Below are positions 53,217 through 61,699 of a stretch of DNA of 64,000 bases, piece by piece. Location: positions 62,001 to 126,000 of the forward strand of contig NZ_AUFP01000008.1 of the NCBI RefSeq assembly GCF_000426565.1, given 5' to 3'. The translations under genes were made by a program, and so were the position numbers. This DNA is from Segatella albensis DSM 11370 = JCM 12258 (lineage in GTDB: Bacteria > Bacteroidota > Bacteroidia > Bacteroidales > Bacteroidaceae). Numbering within the stretch: the stretch's first letter is position 1; every line of letters starts with the position of its first letter. Below the pieces are notes generated by a model. The model was not told the DNA's origin and did not search any database. It saw nothing but the letters and a program-made list of their open reading frames with translations.

Positions 53217-54209
53217 ATGGAAGAGGAAATCATTCAGCCTATAGACAAGCAGTTGCTAAAGCGTGAACTCACTTTGGATAAGCAGTTGCGTATGACAAAT
53301 AAAAGTCATAACGAAATCTATGTCGTTACTGCTCAGAATGCTCCAAATGTGATGAAGGAAATCGGTCGTTTGAGAGAGGAAGCTTTCAGAACAGCTGGTG
53401 GAGGTACTGGTAAATCTATGGATATTGATGAGTTTGATACAATGGAGAATGGCTGTCGTCAACTCATTGTGTGGAATCCTGAAAATGAGGAAATTATAGG
53501 TGGATATCGTTATTTGTTTGGTGAAGACTGGAAGATAGATTCTAGTGGACAACCTATTTTGGCGACCAGCCATATGTTTCATTTTTCGGAACAATTCATG
53601 AAAGATTATGCTCCTTATACGGTAGAACTTGGACGGTCTTTTGTAAGTCTGGAATATCAAAATGTAAGGAAAAATACAAAGAGTATCTTTGCACTCGACA
53701 ATCTTTGGGATGGTTTGGGTGCTTTGACGGTAATCAATCCTAAATGTAGATATTTCTTTGGAAAGATGACGATGTATCCTTCTTATATCCGTGAAGGTAG
53801 GGATATGATTCTTTATTTTCTGAAGAAGCATTTTGAGGATAAAGACAATTTGGTGATACCTATCAAACCTTTGAAGATAGATACGCCAATAGAAAAATTG
53901 GAAAGTATCTTTACTGCGGATAATTTCAAGGATGATTACAGAATTTTGAACAAGAAGATTCGTGAACTTGGATTTAATATTCCTCCATTGGTAAATGCTT
54001 ACATGAATCTAAGTCCTACCATGAAGTTGTTTGGTACGGCGATAAATTATGGTTTTGGTGATGTTGAGGAAACGGGTATCCTGATAGCTGTTGATGAAAT
54101 CTTGGAAGATAAACGAGTTCGACATATCAATAGCTTTATAAAGGAACATCCTGAAGCTATGCATATTACAAGTGGGGCAAATAATGTGATTTATAAAGAA
54201 AAGAAATAA
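53217..54209 (+). CDS. glsB: GNAT-type N-acyltransferase, GlsB-like
   Basis: This 330-residue protein of the OlsB/GlsB hemolysin-like acyltransferase family has a GNAT fold in the first 230 residues (REEAFRTAGGGTGKSMDIDEFD, IIGGYRYLFG, VELGRSFVSLEYQ) and a C-terminal part (about 240-330) with NIPPLVNAYMNLSPTMKLFGTAIN. It should attach a 3-hydroxy acyl chain to the amino group of glycine, giving the precursor used by the upstream O-acyltransferase. Glycine lipids are abundant membrane lipids in Bacteroides and help stress survival (published for B. thetaiotaomicron). Confidence 0.8.
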   Translation: MEEEIIQPIDKQLLKRELTLDKQLRMTNKSHNEIYVVTAQNAPNVMKEIGRLREEAFRTAGGGTGKSMDIDEFDTMENGCRQLIVWNPENEEIIGGYRYLFGEDWKIDSSGQPILATSHMFHFSEQFMKDYAPYTVELGRSFVSLEYQNVRKNTKSIFALDNLWDGLGALTVINPKCRYFFGKMTMYPSYIREGRDMILYFLKKHFEDKDNLVIPIKPLKIDTPIEKLESIFTADNFKDDYRILNKKIRELGFNIPPLVNAYMNLSPTMKLFGTAINYGFGDVEETGILIAVDEILEDKRVRHINSFIKEHPEAMHITSGANNVIYKEKK

Positions 54210-54216
54210 AAAATAG

Positions 54217-54247
54217 AAAAGGCGGAACTATTTAGGTTCCGCCTTTT
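54217..54247. terminator. Bidirectional terminator between glsB and dgt
   Basis: A perfect 12-bp stem (54217-54228 with 54236-54247), A-run on the left and T-run on the right, with a 7-nt loop, lies between converging genes. Confidence 0.88.
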
Positions 54248-54279
54248 TCTATATACAGTATCTCTTATGAGAGATTTTT

Positions 54280-55617
54280 TTATACGATTGGTAGGCTGAT
54301 ACCATTGATCTTTTGGTAAATATCTAATGCGTAGATATCAGTCATACCGCTGATATAATCGATGATAGCCATAATTCGAGTTTCAAGATCTTTACTATGA
54401 ATGTCGTATTGACTGCTTACCCTTTTGATGAGTTGTTGAGAATAGAAACGCTCTGGGTTGATGGCAGCAGAAATGAAGACATTCATGAGTGTTTCCATAA
54501 TCTTGTAACCGGATAGTTCAATATCAAGAACAGGTTTACTGTTGTATATTTTCTGAACGGATACCTCGGTACAATGTTTGTAAGCGTCCCTAGGCAATTT
54601 AGAGATATTCTTGATTAAACTGCCTTCAAACTCCCCATTTAGAATTTCTTCTTCATGTTCTACAAAGGTGTTGACACATTCGCGCTCAAGTTTTCCGATG
54701 ACACAAGCCCTCATGTAAACCACTTGCTCATTTAAGTCACTTACCCCTTCTTCTTGTATTCTCTTGAGAATATCCTGTTGTGTTTCCTCCTCGAAAAATC
54801 CCAGAAGTAAATCCTTCGTCTCCTCAAACGACAGAATCTTAAGTTTGTGGGCATCTTCGATATCCATGATCTCATAACAGATATCATCGGCAGCTTCTAC
54901 GAGATATACCAAGGGATGACGAGCATATTTTAAAGTTCCGTTTTGATTTTGTTCACACTTGATTCCTAATTCCTCAGCCACTTTCCGATAAGATTCCTTC
55001 TCGGAAATGAAAAAGCCGAATTTGCCATGTTTGCCGGCTAAGTCGCTGGAAAAAGGATATTTGACGATACTGGCCAACATCGAATACGTCATGACGAAAC
55101 CGCCCTCACGACGTCCGCGGAAGCGATGTGTGAGCAGTCGGAAAGCATTGGCATTACCTTCAAAATGTGTGATGTCGTCCCAGAACCCAGGTGATAGCTT
55201 CTCTTTTAAGATAGCCCCTCTTCCTTCAGTAAAGTAAGTTTGAATAGCCTTCTCTCCAGAGTGTCCGAAAGGAGGATTTCCCATATCATGCGCCAGACAG
55301 GCCGCACTTACGATCGTACCGATCTCTTCGAATAGCGTATTGGTAAGTTCGGGATGTTTCTTCTTGAGTAACACACAGATGTCATTGCCGAGCGACTGGC
55401 CCAGACTGGAAACCTCAAGACTATGAGTAAGTCGGTTGTGTACGAAAATAGACCCAGGGAGTGGAAATACCTGCGTCTTGTTTTGTAGTCTTCTGAAAGG
55501 GGCAGAATAGATTAACCGATCGTAATCTCTTTTGAATTCAGAGCGGTCATCGTGGCGCTCAGCATGTTTATGCTCCTGACCAAGTCTTTTATTTGATATG
55601 AGTTGAATCCATTTCAT
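54280..55617 (-). CDS. dgt: dGTP triphosphohydrolase
   Basis: This 445-residue HD-domain enzyme splits dGTP, or dNTPs generally, into deoxynucleoside and tripolyphosphate, tuning dNTP pools. Metal-binding motifs are LTHSLEVSSLGQ (His), CLAHDMGNPPFGHSGEKA (HD pair) and VEAADDICYEIMDIEDAHK (Asp). The frame extends upstream to an ATG at 55656, but a TACTTTTG promoter box lies inside that extension, 4 nt before the ATG at 55617, and homologues begin MKWIQLISNKR. The shorter start is chosen. It is divergent from dut, another dNTP-pool gene. Confidence 0.9.
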   Translation of the reverse strand: MKWIQLISNKRLGQEHKHAERHDDRSEFKRDYDRLIYSAPFRRLQNKTQVFPLPGSIFVHNRLTHSLEVSSLGQSLGNDICVLLKKKHPELTNTLFEEIGTIVSAACLAHDMGNPPFGHSGEKAIQTYFTEGRGAILKEKLSPGFWDDITHFEGNANAFRLLTHRFRGRREGGFVMTYSMLASIVKYPFSSDLAGKHGKFGFFISEKESYRKVAEELGIKCEQNQNGTLKYARHPLVYLVEAADDICYEIMDIEDAHKLKILSFEETKDLLLGFFEEETQQDILKRIQEEGVSDLNEQVVYMRACVIGKLERECVNTFVEHEEEILNGEFEGSLIKNISKLPRDAYKHCTEVSVQKIYNSKPVLDIELSGYKIMETLMNVFISAAINPERFYSQQLIKRVSSQYDIHSKDLETRIMAIIDYISGMTDIYALDIYQKINGISLPIV

Positions 55618-55621
55618 ATCG

Positions 55622-55629
55622 CAAAAGTA
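55622..55629 (-). promoter_or_regulatory. -7 box of dgt, near-leaderless
   Basis: TACTTTTG on the minus strand ends 4 nt before the ATG at 55617, so the message would start at or next to the start codon. Confidence 0.5.
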
Positions 55630-55694
55630 ATGTAAAAATTCGATAATTTCTTTCATTTTAAGATGAAAAATGCAAATATCTGCCTAGAAATCAT

Positions 55695-55702
55695 TATTTT
55701 TG
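55695..55702 (+). promoter_or_regulatory. -7 box for the dut operon
   Basis: TATTTTTG, 25 nt before the dut ATG; the -33 element is unclear. Confidence 0.5.
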
Positions 55703-55727
55703 CATTTAATTCAATTATATTCAGTAC

Positions 55728-56165
55728 ATGGTCAAGATTAAAGTTATCAATAAAGGACATCAGAAGTTGCCAGCATATGCAACAGTTCAGAGTGCAGGAA
55801 TGGATTTGCGTGCAGATTTACAAGAAGATATTGTACTTCGTCCAATGCAGCGCCAGTTGATTTCTACAGGTCTCTATATCGCATTGCCAGAAGGTTATGA
55901 GGCACAGATTCGCCCCCGTTCAGGTTTGGCTCTGAAATATGGTATTACGGTATTGAACACTCCCGGAACTGTTGATGCTGATTACAGAGGTGAAATCAAA
56001 GTGCTTCTTATCAATCTATCACAAGAGAATTTCGTGATAGCCGATGGCGAACGTATTGCACAAATGGTGATAGCTAAGCATGAACAAGGCAAATGGGAAG
56101 AGGTAGAAGTGCTGGATGAAACTGAACGTGGTGATGGTGGCTATGGCCATACTGGAGTAAAATAA
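55728..56165 (+). CDS. dut: dUTP diphosphatase
   Basis: This 145-residue trimeric dUTPase hydrolyses dUTP to dUMP, keeping uracil out of DNA and feeding dTMP synthesis. All five family motifs are present: [39 protein letters not shown] and the C-terminal [10 protein letters not shown]. It is the first gene of an operon with TPR, DUF4292 and EnvC-like genes; the next ATG follows after 4 nt. Confidence 0.97.
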   Translation: MVKIKVINKGHQKLPAYATVQSAGMDLRADLQEDIVLRPMQRQLISTGLYIALPEGYEAQIRPRSGLALKYGITVLNTPGTVDADYRGEIKVLLINLSQENFVIADGERIAQMVIAKHEQGKWEEVEVLDETERGDGGYGHTGVK

Positions 56166-56169
56166 TATC

Positions 56170-57948
56170 ATGATGGTAAAAAATCCCCTTTTCATCGTAA
56201 AGATTGCTATAGGATTGATTGTTGTTTCAGCAATTTCTCCATCCTTGGCTCAGAAGCGAAAAAGTAAAAAGGTCATCATAGAGAGATATGATGATACTTT
56301 AAGCGAGAACACAAAGGAACGTTACAATTATTTCTTTGTGGAGGCTTCCCGTCAACAATCTTTAGGAAAATATGATAGGGCATTCGATTTGTTGAATCAT
56401 GCCATTTCTTTGAATCCGAAGGGTGCTGAGGCTTATTATAACAGAGCTATGTATTTCTCTTCTTTGAAGAATGATTCTCTGGCTTTAGCCGACTTACTGA
56501 CAGCAGCTCGATTGAATCCTGAGAATACTACTTATCAGGAGCGAATAGCACAGTATTATCTGGGTTCTCAGAAGTATGATCAGGCTATCGTAGCTTATGA
56601 AGCCCTTTATGACCATACCCGAGACAATCTCGAAGCCTTGCAAATTCTTTTGCAACTATATCAGCAGAATAAAGATTATAACAAGATGATTAAGACGATA
56701 AACCGTCTTGAGGTCTTGGAGGGGGAAAGTGAGAAGACGGCACTTTCCAAAGTGAGCATTTATGAGAAGAAAGGAGACAAAAAGGCGGCTTATAAAGAAC
56801 TGAAGTCTTTGGTGAATCGTCATCCTTTGGATGCCAGTTATAAGATAAAACTGGGAAACTGGCTGATACAGAATAAGAAACAGAAAGAAGGCTTAAAATA
56901 TTTCAGGGAAGTGCTGAAGGAAGAACCTGATAATAATGATGCTCAGGTCTCTTTGCATTACTATTATCAAGTAACGCATCAGGATTCTTTGGCTAATCAG
57001 TTACTGAATAAGATTTTGCTTAGTAGTAAAACTTCTATGCAAACTAAAGCAATCATGATGCGCAGTTTTATTCAGGAGAATGAACAACATGGTGGTGATT
57101 CTACTGTCGTGTTGAATCTCTTCAATAGGGTACTGGCTTCGTCTCAGACAGATGCGGGAATGGCCGAACTCAAGGCTGCATACATGACAGTAAAGCAGAT
57201 GCCGATGGATTCAATCAATCAAGCATATCATCAGGTGCTCCAGATTGCTCCGGATAATGCAAATGCGCGATTGAGTATTATCCAGAATTTGTGGGCGGAG
57301 AAGAAATATGATGCTGTTATTGAAATGTGTAAGCCTGCACAGGAATATAATCCCGATGAAATGGCCTTTTATTATTTCGAGGGTCTTGCATATTATCAGA
57401 AAGAAGATAATGATGCAGCACTTTCTGCCTTTAAACGCGGAGTCTCCCAAATCAATGCTCAAAGTAATGCGGAAATGGTATCAGACTTCTATGCTCTGAT
57501 GGGAGATATCTTGCAACAGAAAGGGAACTCCAAGGAAGCTTATGCCGCGTATGACAGTTGTCTGCAATGGAAGGATGATAACATTGGATGCCTGAACAAC
57601 TATGCTTACTATCTCAGTTTAGAGAACAAAAATTTATCAAAGGCAGAACAGATGAGCTATAAGACGGTGAAGGCAGAGCCGAAAAATTCTACTTATCTCG
57701 ATACTTATGCCTGGATATTGTTTATGGAGAAACGTTATTCTGAAGCGAGAATCTATATCGATCAGGCAATGAACAACATGGATTCTATTTCTTCGAATAA
57801 TGTCATTCCTGAGCATGCCGGCGATATCTATTTTATGATGGGTGAAACGGATAAGGCTGTTGGATATTGGAAAAAGGCTTTGGATATGGGCAATAAATCT
57901 ACGATTTTGCCGAAGAAAGTATTATATAGGAAATATTTAAAAGAATAA
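56170..57948 (+). CDS. Exported TPR-repeat protein
   Basis: This 592-residue protein has a signal peptide (about 1-27, ending LAQ) and at least ten tetratricopeptide repeats across the whole mature chain (for example YDRAFDLLNHAISLNP, YDQAIVAYEALYDH and LNNYAYYLSLENKNLSKAEQ). It is probably a periplasmic or outer-membrane-associated scaffold. The order dut-TPR-DUF4292-M23 is, as I recall, common in Bacteroidales, which suggests a shared envelope-assembly task with the two downstream genes. The exact role is unknown. An ATG codon pair opens the frame; the first is used. Confidence 0.85.
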   Translation: MMVKNPLFIVKIAIGLIVVSAISPSLAQKRKSKKVIIERYDDTLSENTKERYNYFFVEASRQQSLGKYDRAFDLLNHAISLNPKGAEAYYNRAMYFSSLKNDSLALADLLTAARLNPENTTYQERIAQYYLGSQKYDQAIVAYEALYDHTRDNLEALQILLQLYQQNKDYNKMIKTINRLEVLEGESEKTALSKVSIYEKKGDKKAAYKELKSLVNRHPLDASYKIKLGNWLIQNKKQKEGLKYFREVLKEEPDNNDAQVSLHYYYQVTHQDSLANQLLNKILLSSKTSMQTKAIMMRSFIQENEQHGGDSTVVLNLFNRVLASSQTDAGMAELKAAYMTVKQMPMDSINQAYHQVLQIAPDNANARLSIIQNLWAEKKYDAVIEMCKPAQEYNPDEMAFYYFEGLAYYQKEDNDAALSAFKRGVSQINAQSNAEMVSDFYALMGDILQQKGNSKEAYAAYDSCLQWKDDNIGCLNNYAYYLSLENKNLSKAEQMSYKTVKAEPKNSTYLDTYAWILFMEKRYSEARIYIDQAMNNMDSISSNNVIPEHAGDIYFMMGETDKAVGYWKKALDMGNKSTILPKKVLYRKYLKE

Positions 57949-57954
57949 TAGAGC

Positions 57955-58851
57955 ATGAAAGTATCTTCAATCATAAAAGTTCTAATGGTGGGATTACCTT
58001 TGGCATTTTCCTCTTGTGGTTCTCATAAGGCATTAGTGAGTGATTCTGCTCAGCATACTGAGAAACAACAGGCTACAACTACAGATAGTAAAAGCCAAAA
58101 ACTGATATTCCTACAGAAGGTTTCGGATAATCAAGTTTATGCTAAAAATATCGTTGGTAATATGACATTCCATCTTGAGGCTGGAAGCAAAAGTGTGACG
58201 TTGCCAGCTTCTCTTCATATGCGTAAGGATCAGGTGGTGAGAATCCAGCTGATGATTCCTATCTTGGGAAGCGAGATTGGAAGATTAGAATTTACTCCGG
58301 ATCACGTACTTATCGTAGATCGTATGCATAAGGAGTATATACAGGCGAAATACGATGAAGTGGACTTTCTGAAGCGTCAGGGCATCAACTTTTATTCTTT
58401 GCAAGCTCTTTTCTGGAATCAACTTTTACTTCCTGGTAATAAAGAAGTTTCAGAATCAGATCTTTCCAAGTTTACAGTAGGAGAACAGGATGCTTCTAGT
58501 CAGATGATCCCTATCAGTTTTAAAAACGGGGAGATGCTGTATAAATGGAATGCAGAGGCCAGAAGTGGTCAGATTAAGGAAGCTCATGTGACATACAATA
58601 GTAAGCAAAATGGCAAGTCTGTTTTACTTATGAAATATTCTGATTTCAGAAATGTTGGGGTAAAGCAATTCCCAGCATCCCAATCTTTGCGACTCTCTAC
58701 ACAAGTGGGGCAGAAGCAACAGAATATGCAAGTAAATCTGGAATTGGATGAAGTGACAACAAAAAGCGATTGGAAGGTGGAAACGGAGATCTCGAGTAAA
58801 TATAAGAAAGTGGCTCCAGAAGATGTAATTGGAAAATTGATGAAATTGTAA
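57955..58851 (+). CDS. DUF4292 lipoprotein
   Basis: This 298-residue lipoprotein has a lipobox with Cys21 (FSSC). The mature part is strand-rich and resembles LolA/LolB-like lipoprotein-carrier folds (QVYAKNIVGNMTFHLEAG, LMIPILGSEIGRLEFTPDHVLIVDR). The family is DUF4292, confined to Bacteroidetes; a LolB-like function has been suggested by fold but is unproven. Its stop overlaps the start of the EnvC-like gene by one base (TAATG), so the two are coupled. Confidence 0.82.
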   Translation: MKVSSIIKVLMVGLPLAFSSCGSHKALVSDSAQHTEKQQATTTDSKSQKLIFLQKVSDNQVYAKNIVGNMTFHLEAGSKSVTLPASLHMRKDQVVRIQLMIPILGSEIGRLEFTPDHVLIVDRMHKEYIQAKYDEVDFLKRQGINFYSLQALFWNQLLLPGNKEVSESDLSKFTVGEQDASSQMIPISFKNGEMLYKWNAEARSGQIKEAHVTYNSKQNGKSVLLMKYSDFRNVGVKQFPASQSLRLSTQVGQKQQNMQVNLELDEVTTKSDWKVETEISSKYKKVAPEDVIGKLMKL

Positions 58852-60515
58852 TGAGAAAAATAATTATCATATTGTTGATACTTACTTTTGGAAATAGTGC
58901 TTATTCCCAGAATAAGAAAAGTCAACCAAAGAAAAACCATACCGTTCAAAAACAAGTTCCTAAAAAGCAGGTCCAAAGTGGGAAAAAAGGTAATCTCCAG
59001 AAGATTTACATGACTTCTTCGATTAGAGGACTTCAGGGACAGCGTGCTTCTATTCAGAAGAAAATCAAAGAACAAGAATTGGCTTTAAGCAAGAATAAGG
59101 CAGATGTAGAGGAACGCTTGCAGAAACTACTTGTTATCAATAGTGAAATTGATCAGCGACAAAAGAATATTGAAGGTATACAGCAGGATATTACTCATCT
59201 TGAGGGTAATATCGGTATCTTGAAAAGTCAGTTGAAGACTTTGGAAAAGCAGTTGCAGGATCGCAAGAATAAGTATATCAGTAGTATGCGATATATGTCG
59301 CGCCGACATAATCTACAAGACAAACTGATGTTCATCTTTAGTGCCAAGAATCTGGCTCAGATGTATCGTCGTTTCCAGTTTATCCGCCAGTATTCTTCTT
59401 ATCAGAAGGCTCAGGGTGAGATGGTACAGGCCAAACAACTAGAGATCAATGATAAGCATAAACAATTAGAAACAGTAAAAGGTCATAAAAATAACTTGTT
59501 GAATAAAGGTCAACAGGAAAAACTACAACTGCAAGGTAAGCAGACAGAACAGCAAGAAGTTGTAAAAGGGCTGCAGCAACAGCAAAAGACAATTCAGAGC
59601 ATCATAGACCAACAGCGCCAGAAGGATGCAGCTCTGAATGCTCAGATTGATCGTTTGGTCGCTCGGGAAATTGCTAAAGCTCGTGCTCGTGCTGCTGCAG
59701 AGGCTAAAAAACGTGCCGCTGCTGCGGAAGCAGCAAGAAAGCGTGCTGCAGAACTTGCTCGAAAGAAGGCTGCTGCTGAGGCTGCTGCGCGAGAGAATGC
59801 ACGAAGGATTGCAGAGGCCAAAGCCCGTGAGGAAAAGTTGAGAGCAGAAGCTGCGGCTGCAGCAAAGGCCGCTGAAGAGGCTCGACGTGCTCAGGCTGCC
59901 GCAGAAGCACAGAAACGTGCTGCTGCAGAACAACAAGCAAGACAGGCTGCTATACGAAAAGCTCAGGCAGAACAGGCTGCCAAAGAAGCTGAGGCTGCCC
60001 GTGTCGCTGCAGAACGAAAGGCTGCTGCTGATAAGGAACGTAGTGCCCAGGCAATTTCTAAGGCACGCGAAGAAGCTGAGGAAGCCAATAATTTCAGTAC
60101 GGTGGATCGTATGATGTCGAATGGCTTTGAAAGTAATCGTGGTAGATTACCTATGCCTATCACCGGAAGTTATCGTATTGTCAGCCACTTTGGGCAACAC
60201 TCTGTAGAGGGACTGAAAGGCGTAACTCTCGATAACAAAGGTATTAATATCTTAGGAAAACCTGGGTGTGTGGCAAGAGCTGTTTATGACGGAGAAGTTA
60301 GTGCCGTAACTGGTTATCGTGGAACATGGGTTGTTATGGTACGACATGGCGAATACATCTCTGTATACTGTAATCTGAAATCTGTATCAGTAAGGACAGG
60401 ACAGAGAGTAAGTACTCGTCAGGCTTTGGGTGCAGTAGGAACGGATAATATTCTACAATTCCAATTGCGTAAGGAGTTCTCGAAACTGAACCCAGAGGTT
60501 TGGTTGGGCAGATAA
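58851..60515 (+). CDS. EnvC-like murein hydrolase activator, degenerate LytM domain
   Basis: This 554-residue exported protein has a signal peptide (about 1-20), a coiled coil (about 55-260), an extreme Ala/Arg/Lys/Glu-rich helix (about 265-410, repeated KRAAAEAA-like units) and a C-terminal LytM/M23 domain (about 430-554). Metal ligands expected of an active M23 enzyme are replaced: VTLDNKGINI where HxGxD is expected, YCNLKS in place of the YaHL histidine, and LQFQL in place of LHFEL. E. coli EnvC is also inactive and instead activates amidases at the septum, so an activator role is inferred. The amidase partner is not in this window. Confidence 0.88.
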   Translation: MRKIIIILLILTFGNSAYSQNKKSQPKKNHTVQKQVPKKQVQSGKKGNLQKIYMTSSIRGLQGQRASIQKKIKEQELALSKNKADVEERLQKLLVINSEIDQRQKNIEGIQQDITHLEGNIGILKSQLKTLEKQLQDRKNKYISSMRYMSRRHNLQDKLMFIFSAKNLAQMYRRFQFIRQYSSYQKAQGEMVQAKQLEINDKHKQLETVKGHKNNLLNKGQQEKLQLQGKQTEQQEVVKGLQQQQKTIQSIIDQQRQKDAALNAQIDRLVAREIAKARARAAAEAKKRAAAAEAARKRAAELARKKAAAEAAARENARRIAEAKAREEKLRAEAAAAAKAAEEARRAQAAAEAQKRAAAEQQARQAAIRKAQAEQAAKEAEAARVAAERKAAADKERSAQAISKAREEAEEANNFSTVDRMMSNGFESNRGRLPMPITGSYRIVSHFGQHSVEGLKGVTLDNKGINILGKPGCVARAVYDGEVSAVTGYRGTWVVMVRHGEYISVYCNLKSVSVRTGQRVSTRQALGAVGTDNILQFQLRKEFSKLNPEVWLGR

Positions 60516-60516
60516 A

Positions 60517-61578
60517 TTATAGGATAGCGCCATTGAGTAAAAGAAAATATTGCTTAATGGCGTTTCTTATTTCCTCGATTTTGATGTATTCATCGGCAGA
60601 ATGACTTCTTGATGAGTTCCCCGGTCCAAGTTTGAATGAAGGGAAAGGCATTAATGCTTGATCACTAAGCGTAGGACTTCCAAAAGGTTGCATTCCCATC
60701 TCAATACATTTCTGTATCAAAGGATGCTGGAGATCTATGTGCGAAGATTTAAGTCTGAAAGAATGAGCCTTGCATTCGCATGACACATGTTTGCGGATGA
60801 AGTCGTATACATCCTCATTGTCGTAGAACTCGTTTGTACGAATGTCAACGAGAGCTTTACATTCATCGGGGATAACATTATGTTGCGTCCCCGCATGTAC
60901 GACAGTAACCGTCATCTTTGTAGGACCAAGGAAATCACTGATCTTCTTGAATTTATAATCTCTGATCCATGTAAGATCATCCAAGATTTCGTAGATAGCA
61001 TTCTTTCCCTCGTTTCTAGCTGCGTGTCCACTTACCCCATGAGCAATCAAGTCTATTACCATTAGCCCCTTTTCAGCTACGGCAGGTTGCATTCCGGTAG
61101 GTTCTCCAACAATGGCGATGTCTATTTCGGGTAATAGGGGAAGTACCGAAGCAATACCGTTTGCTCCGGAAATCTCCTCTTCAGATGAAGCAAGATAGAT
61201 GTAATTATAGTTTTGCTCTTCTTCTGATAAGAGTCTGAAAATTTGCAGTAAAGATACCAGACCACCGCCACAATCGTTACTTCCTAAACCATAAAGTCTT
61301 TCGTCCTCTATTATAGGAAGGAAAGGATCCTTAGTCCATGAAGTCGTTGGCTTTACGGTATCGATATGCGCATTGAGTAATAGAGTCTTTTTGTTATGGT
61401 CCCAATGATCCGAGAGCGTCCATATGTTATTACCCGATCTATGCGTCTTATATCCATATTTACAAAGAGTAAACTCGATGATATCAGCAGCTTTCTCCTC
61501 TTGTCTGCTGATTGATGGTGTTGCAATTAGTTTTTTCAGTAATTCAACAGCCTCTAGTGTATAATCTTCTTGTTTCAT
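60517..61578 (-). CDS. argE: M20-family acyl-ornithine deacylase (ArgE-like)
   Basis: This 353-residue zinc aminoacylase of the M20 family has the metal-site residues in LLLNAHIDTVKP (His, Asp), GLGSNDCGGG (Asp), ASSEEEISG (Glu pair), GEPTGM (Glu) and GNSSRSHSADE (His). It most resembles the Bacteroidetes enzymes of arginine synthesis that act on N-succinyl- or N-acetyl-ornithine or -citrulline. Which acyl group is used here cannot be read from the sequence, and no other arg gene is nearby. It ends 1 nt from the EnvC-like stop, convergent. Confidence 0.82.
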   Translation of the reverse strand: MKQEDYTLEAVELLKKLIATPSISRQEEKAADIIEFTLCKYGYKTHRSGNNIWTLSDHWDHNKKTLLLNAHIDTVKPTTSWTKDPFLPIIEDERLYGLGSNDCGGGLVSLLQIFRLLSEEEQNYNYIYLASSEEEISGANGIASVLPLLPEIDIAIVGEPTGMQPAVAEKGLMVIDLIAHGVSGHAARNEGKNAIYEILDDLTWIRDYKFKKISDFLGPTKMTVTVVHAGTQHNVIPDECKALVDIRTNEFYDNEDVYDFIRKHVSCECKAHSFRLKSSHIDLQHPLIQKCIEMGMQPFGSPTLSDQALMPFPSFKLGPGNSSRSHSADEYIKIEEIRNAIKQYFLLLNGAIL

Positions 61579-61586
61579 ATCAGAGA

Positions 61587-61594
61587 CAAAGATA
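61587..61594 (-). promoter_or_regulatory. -7 box for argE-like gene
   Basis: TATCTTTG on the minus strand, only 8 nt before the ATG, implying a leader of just a few bases. Confidence 0.5.
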
Positions 61595-61621
61595 GTAAAA
61601 AGTTTGCGTTATATACCCTTC

Positions 61622-61639
61622 ATGCCACAGTTTTGGCAT
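61622..61639. promoter_or_regulatory. Dyad ATGCCA-N6-TGGCAT between argE and fadD-like genes
   Basis: An 18-nt dyad with perfect 6-bp arms lies 8 nt upstream of the -33 box of the acyl-CoA ligase promoter and upstream of the argE promoter, a position typical of a repressor or activator operator. Confidence 0.45.
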
Positions 61640-61646
61640 AAAAAAT

Positions 61647-61677
61647 TTTGTTTTGTTGTTGATTTACATTATCTTTG
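61647..61677 (+). promoter_or_regulatory. Promoter of the acyl-CoA ligase gene
   Basis: TTTG (61647-61650) and TATCTTTG (61670-61677), spaced by 19 nt, form a consensus promoter; the leader is about 17-20 nt. Confidence 0.68.
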
Positions 61678-61699
61678 CATAAAATAAAACGATAAGCTT

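Noticed and set aside
59640-60110. Repeat array or CRISPR-like region in the Ala-rich part of the EnvC-like gene
   Set aside because: The repetition is of codons for a low-complexity helix, irregular in length, without spacers.
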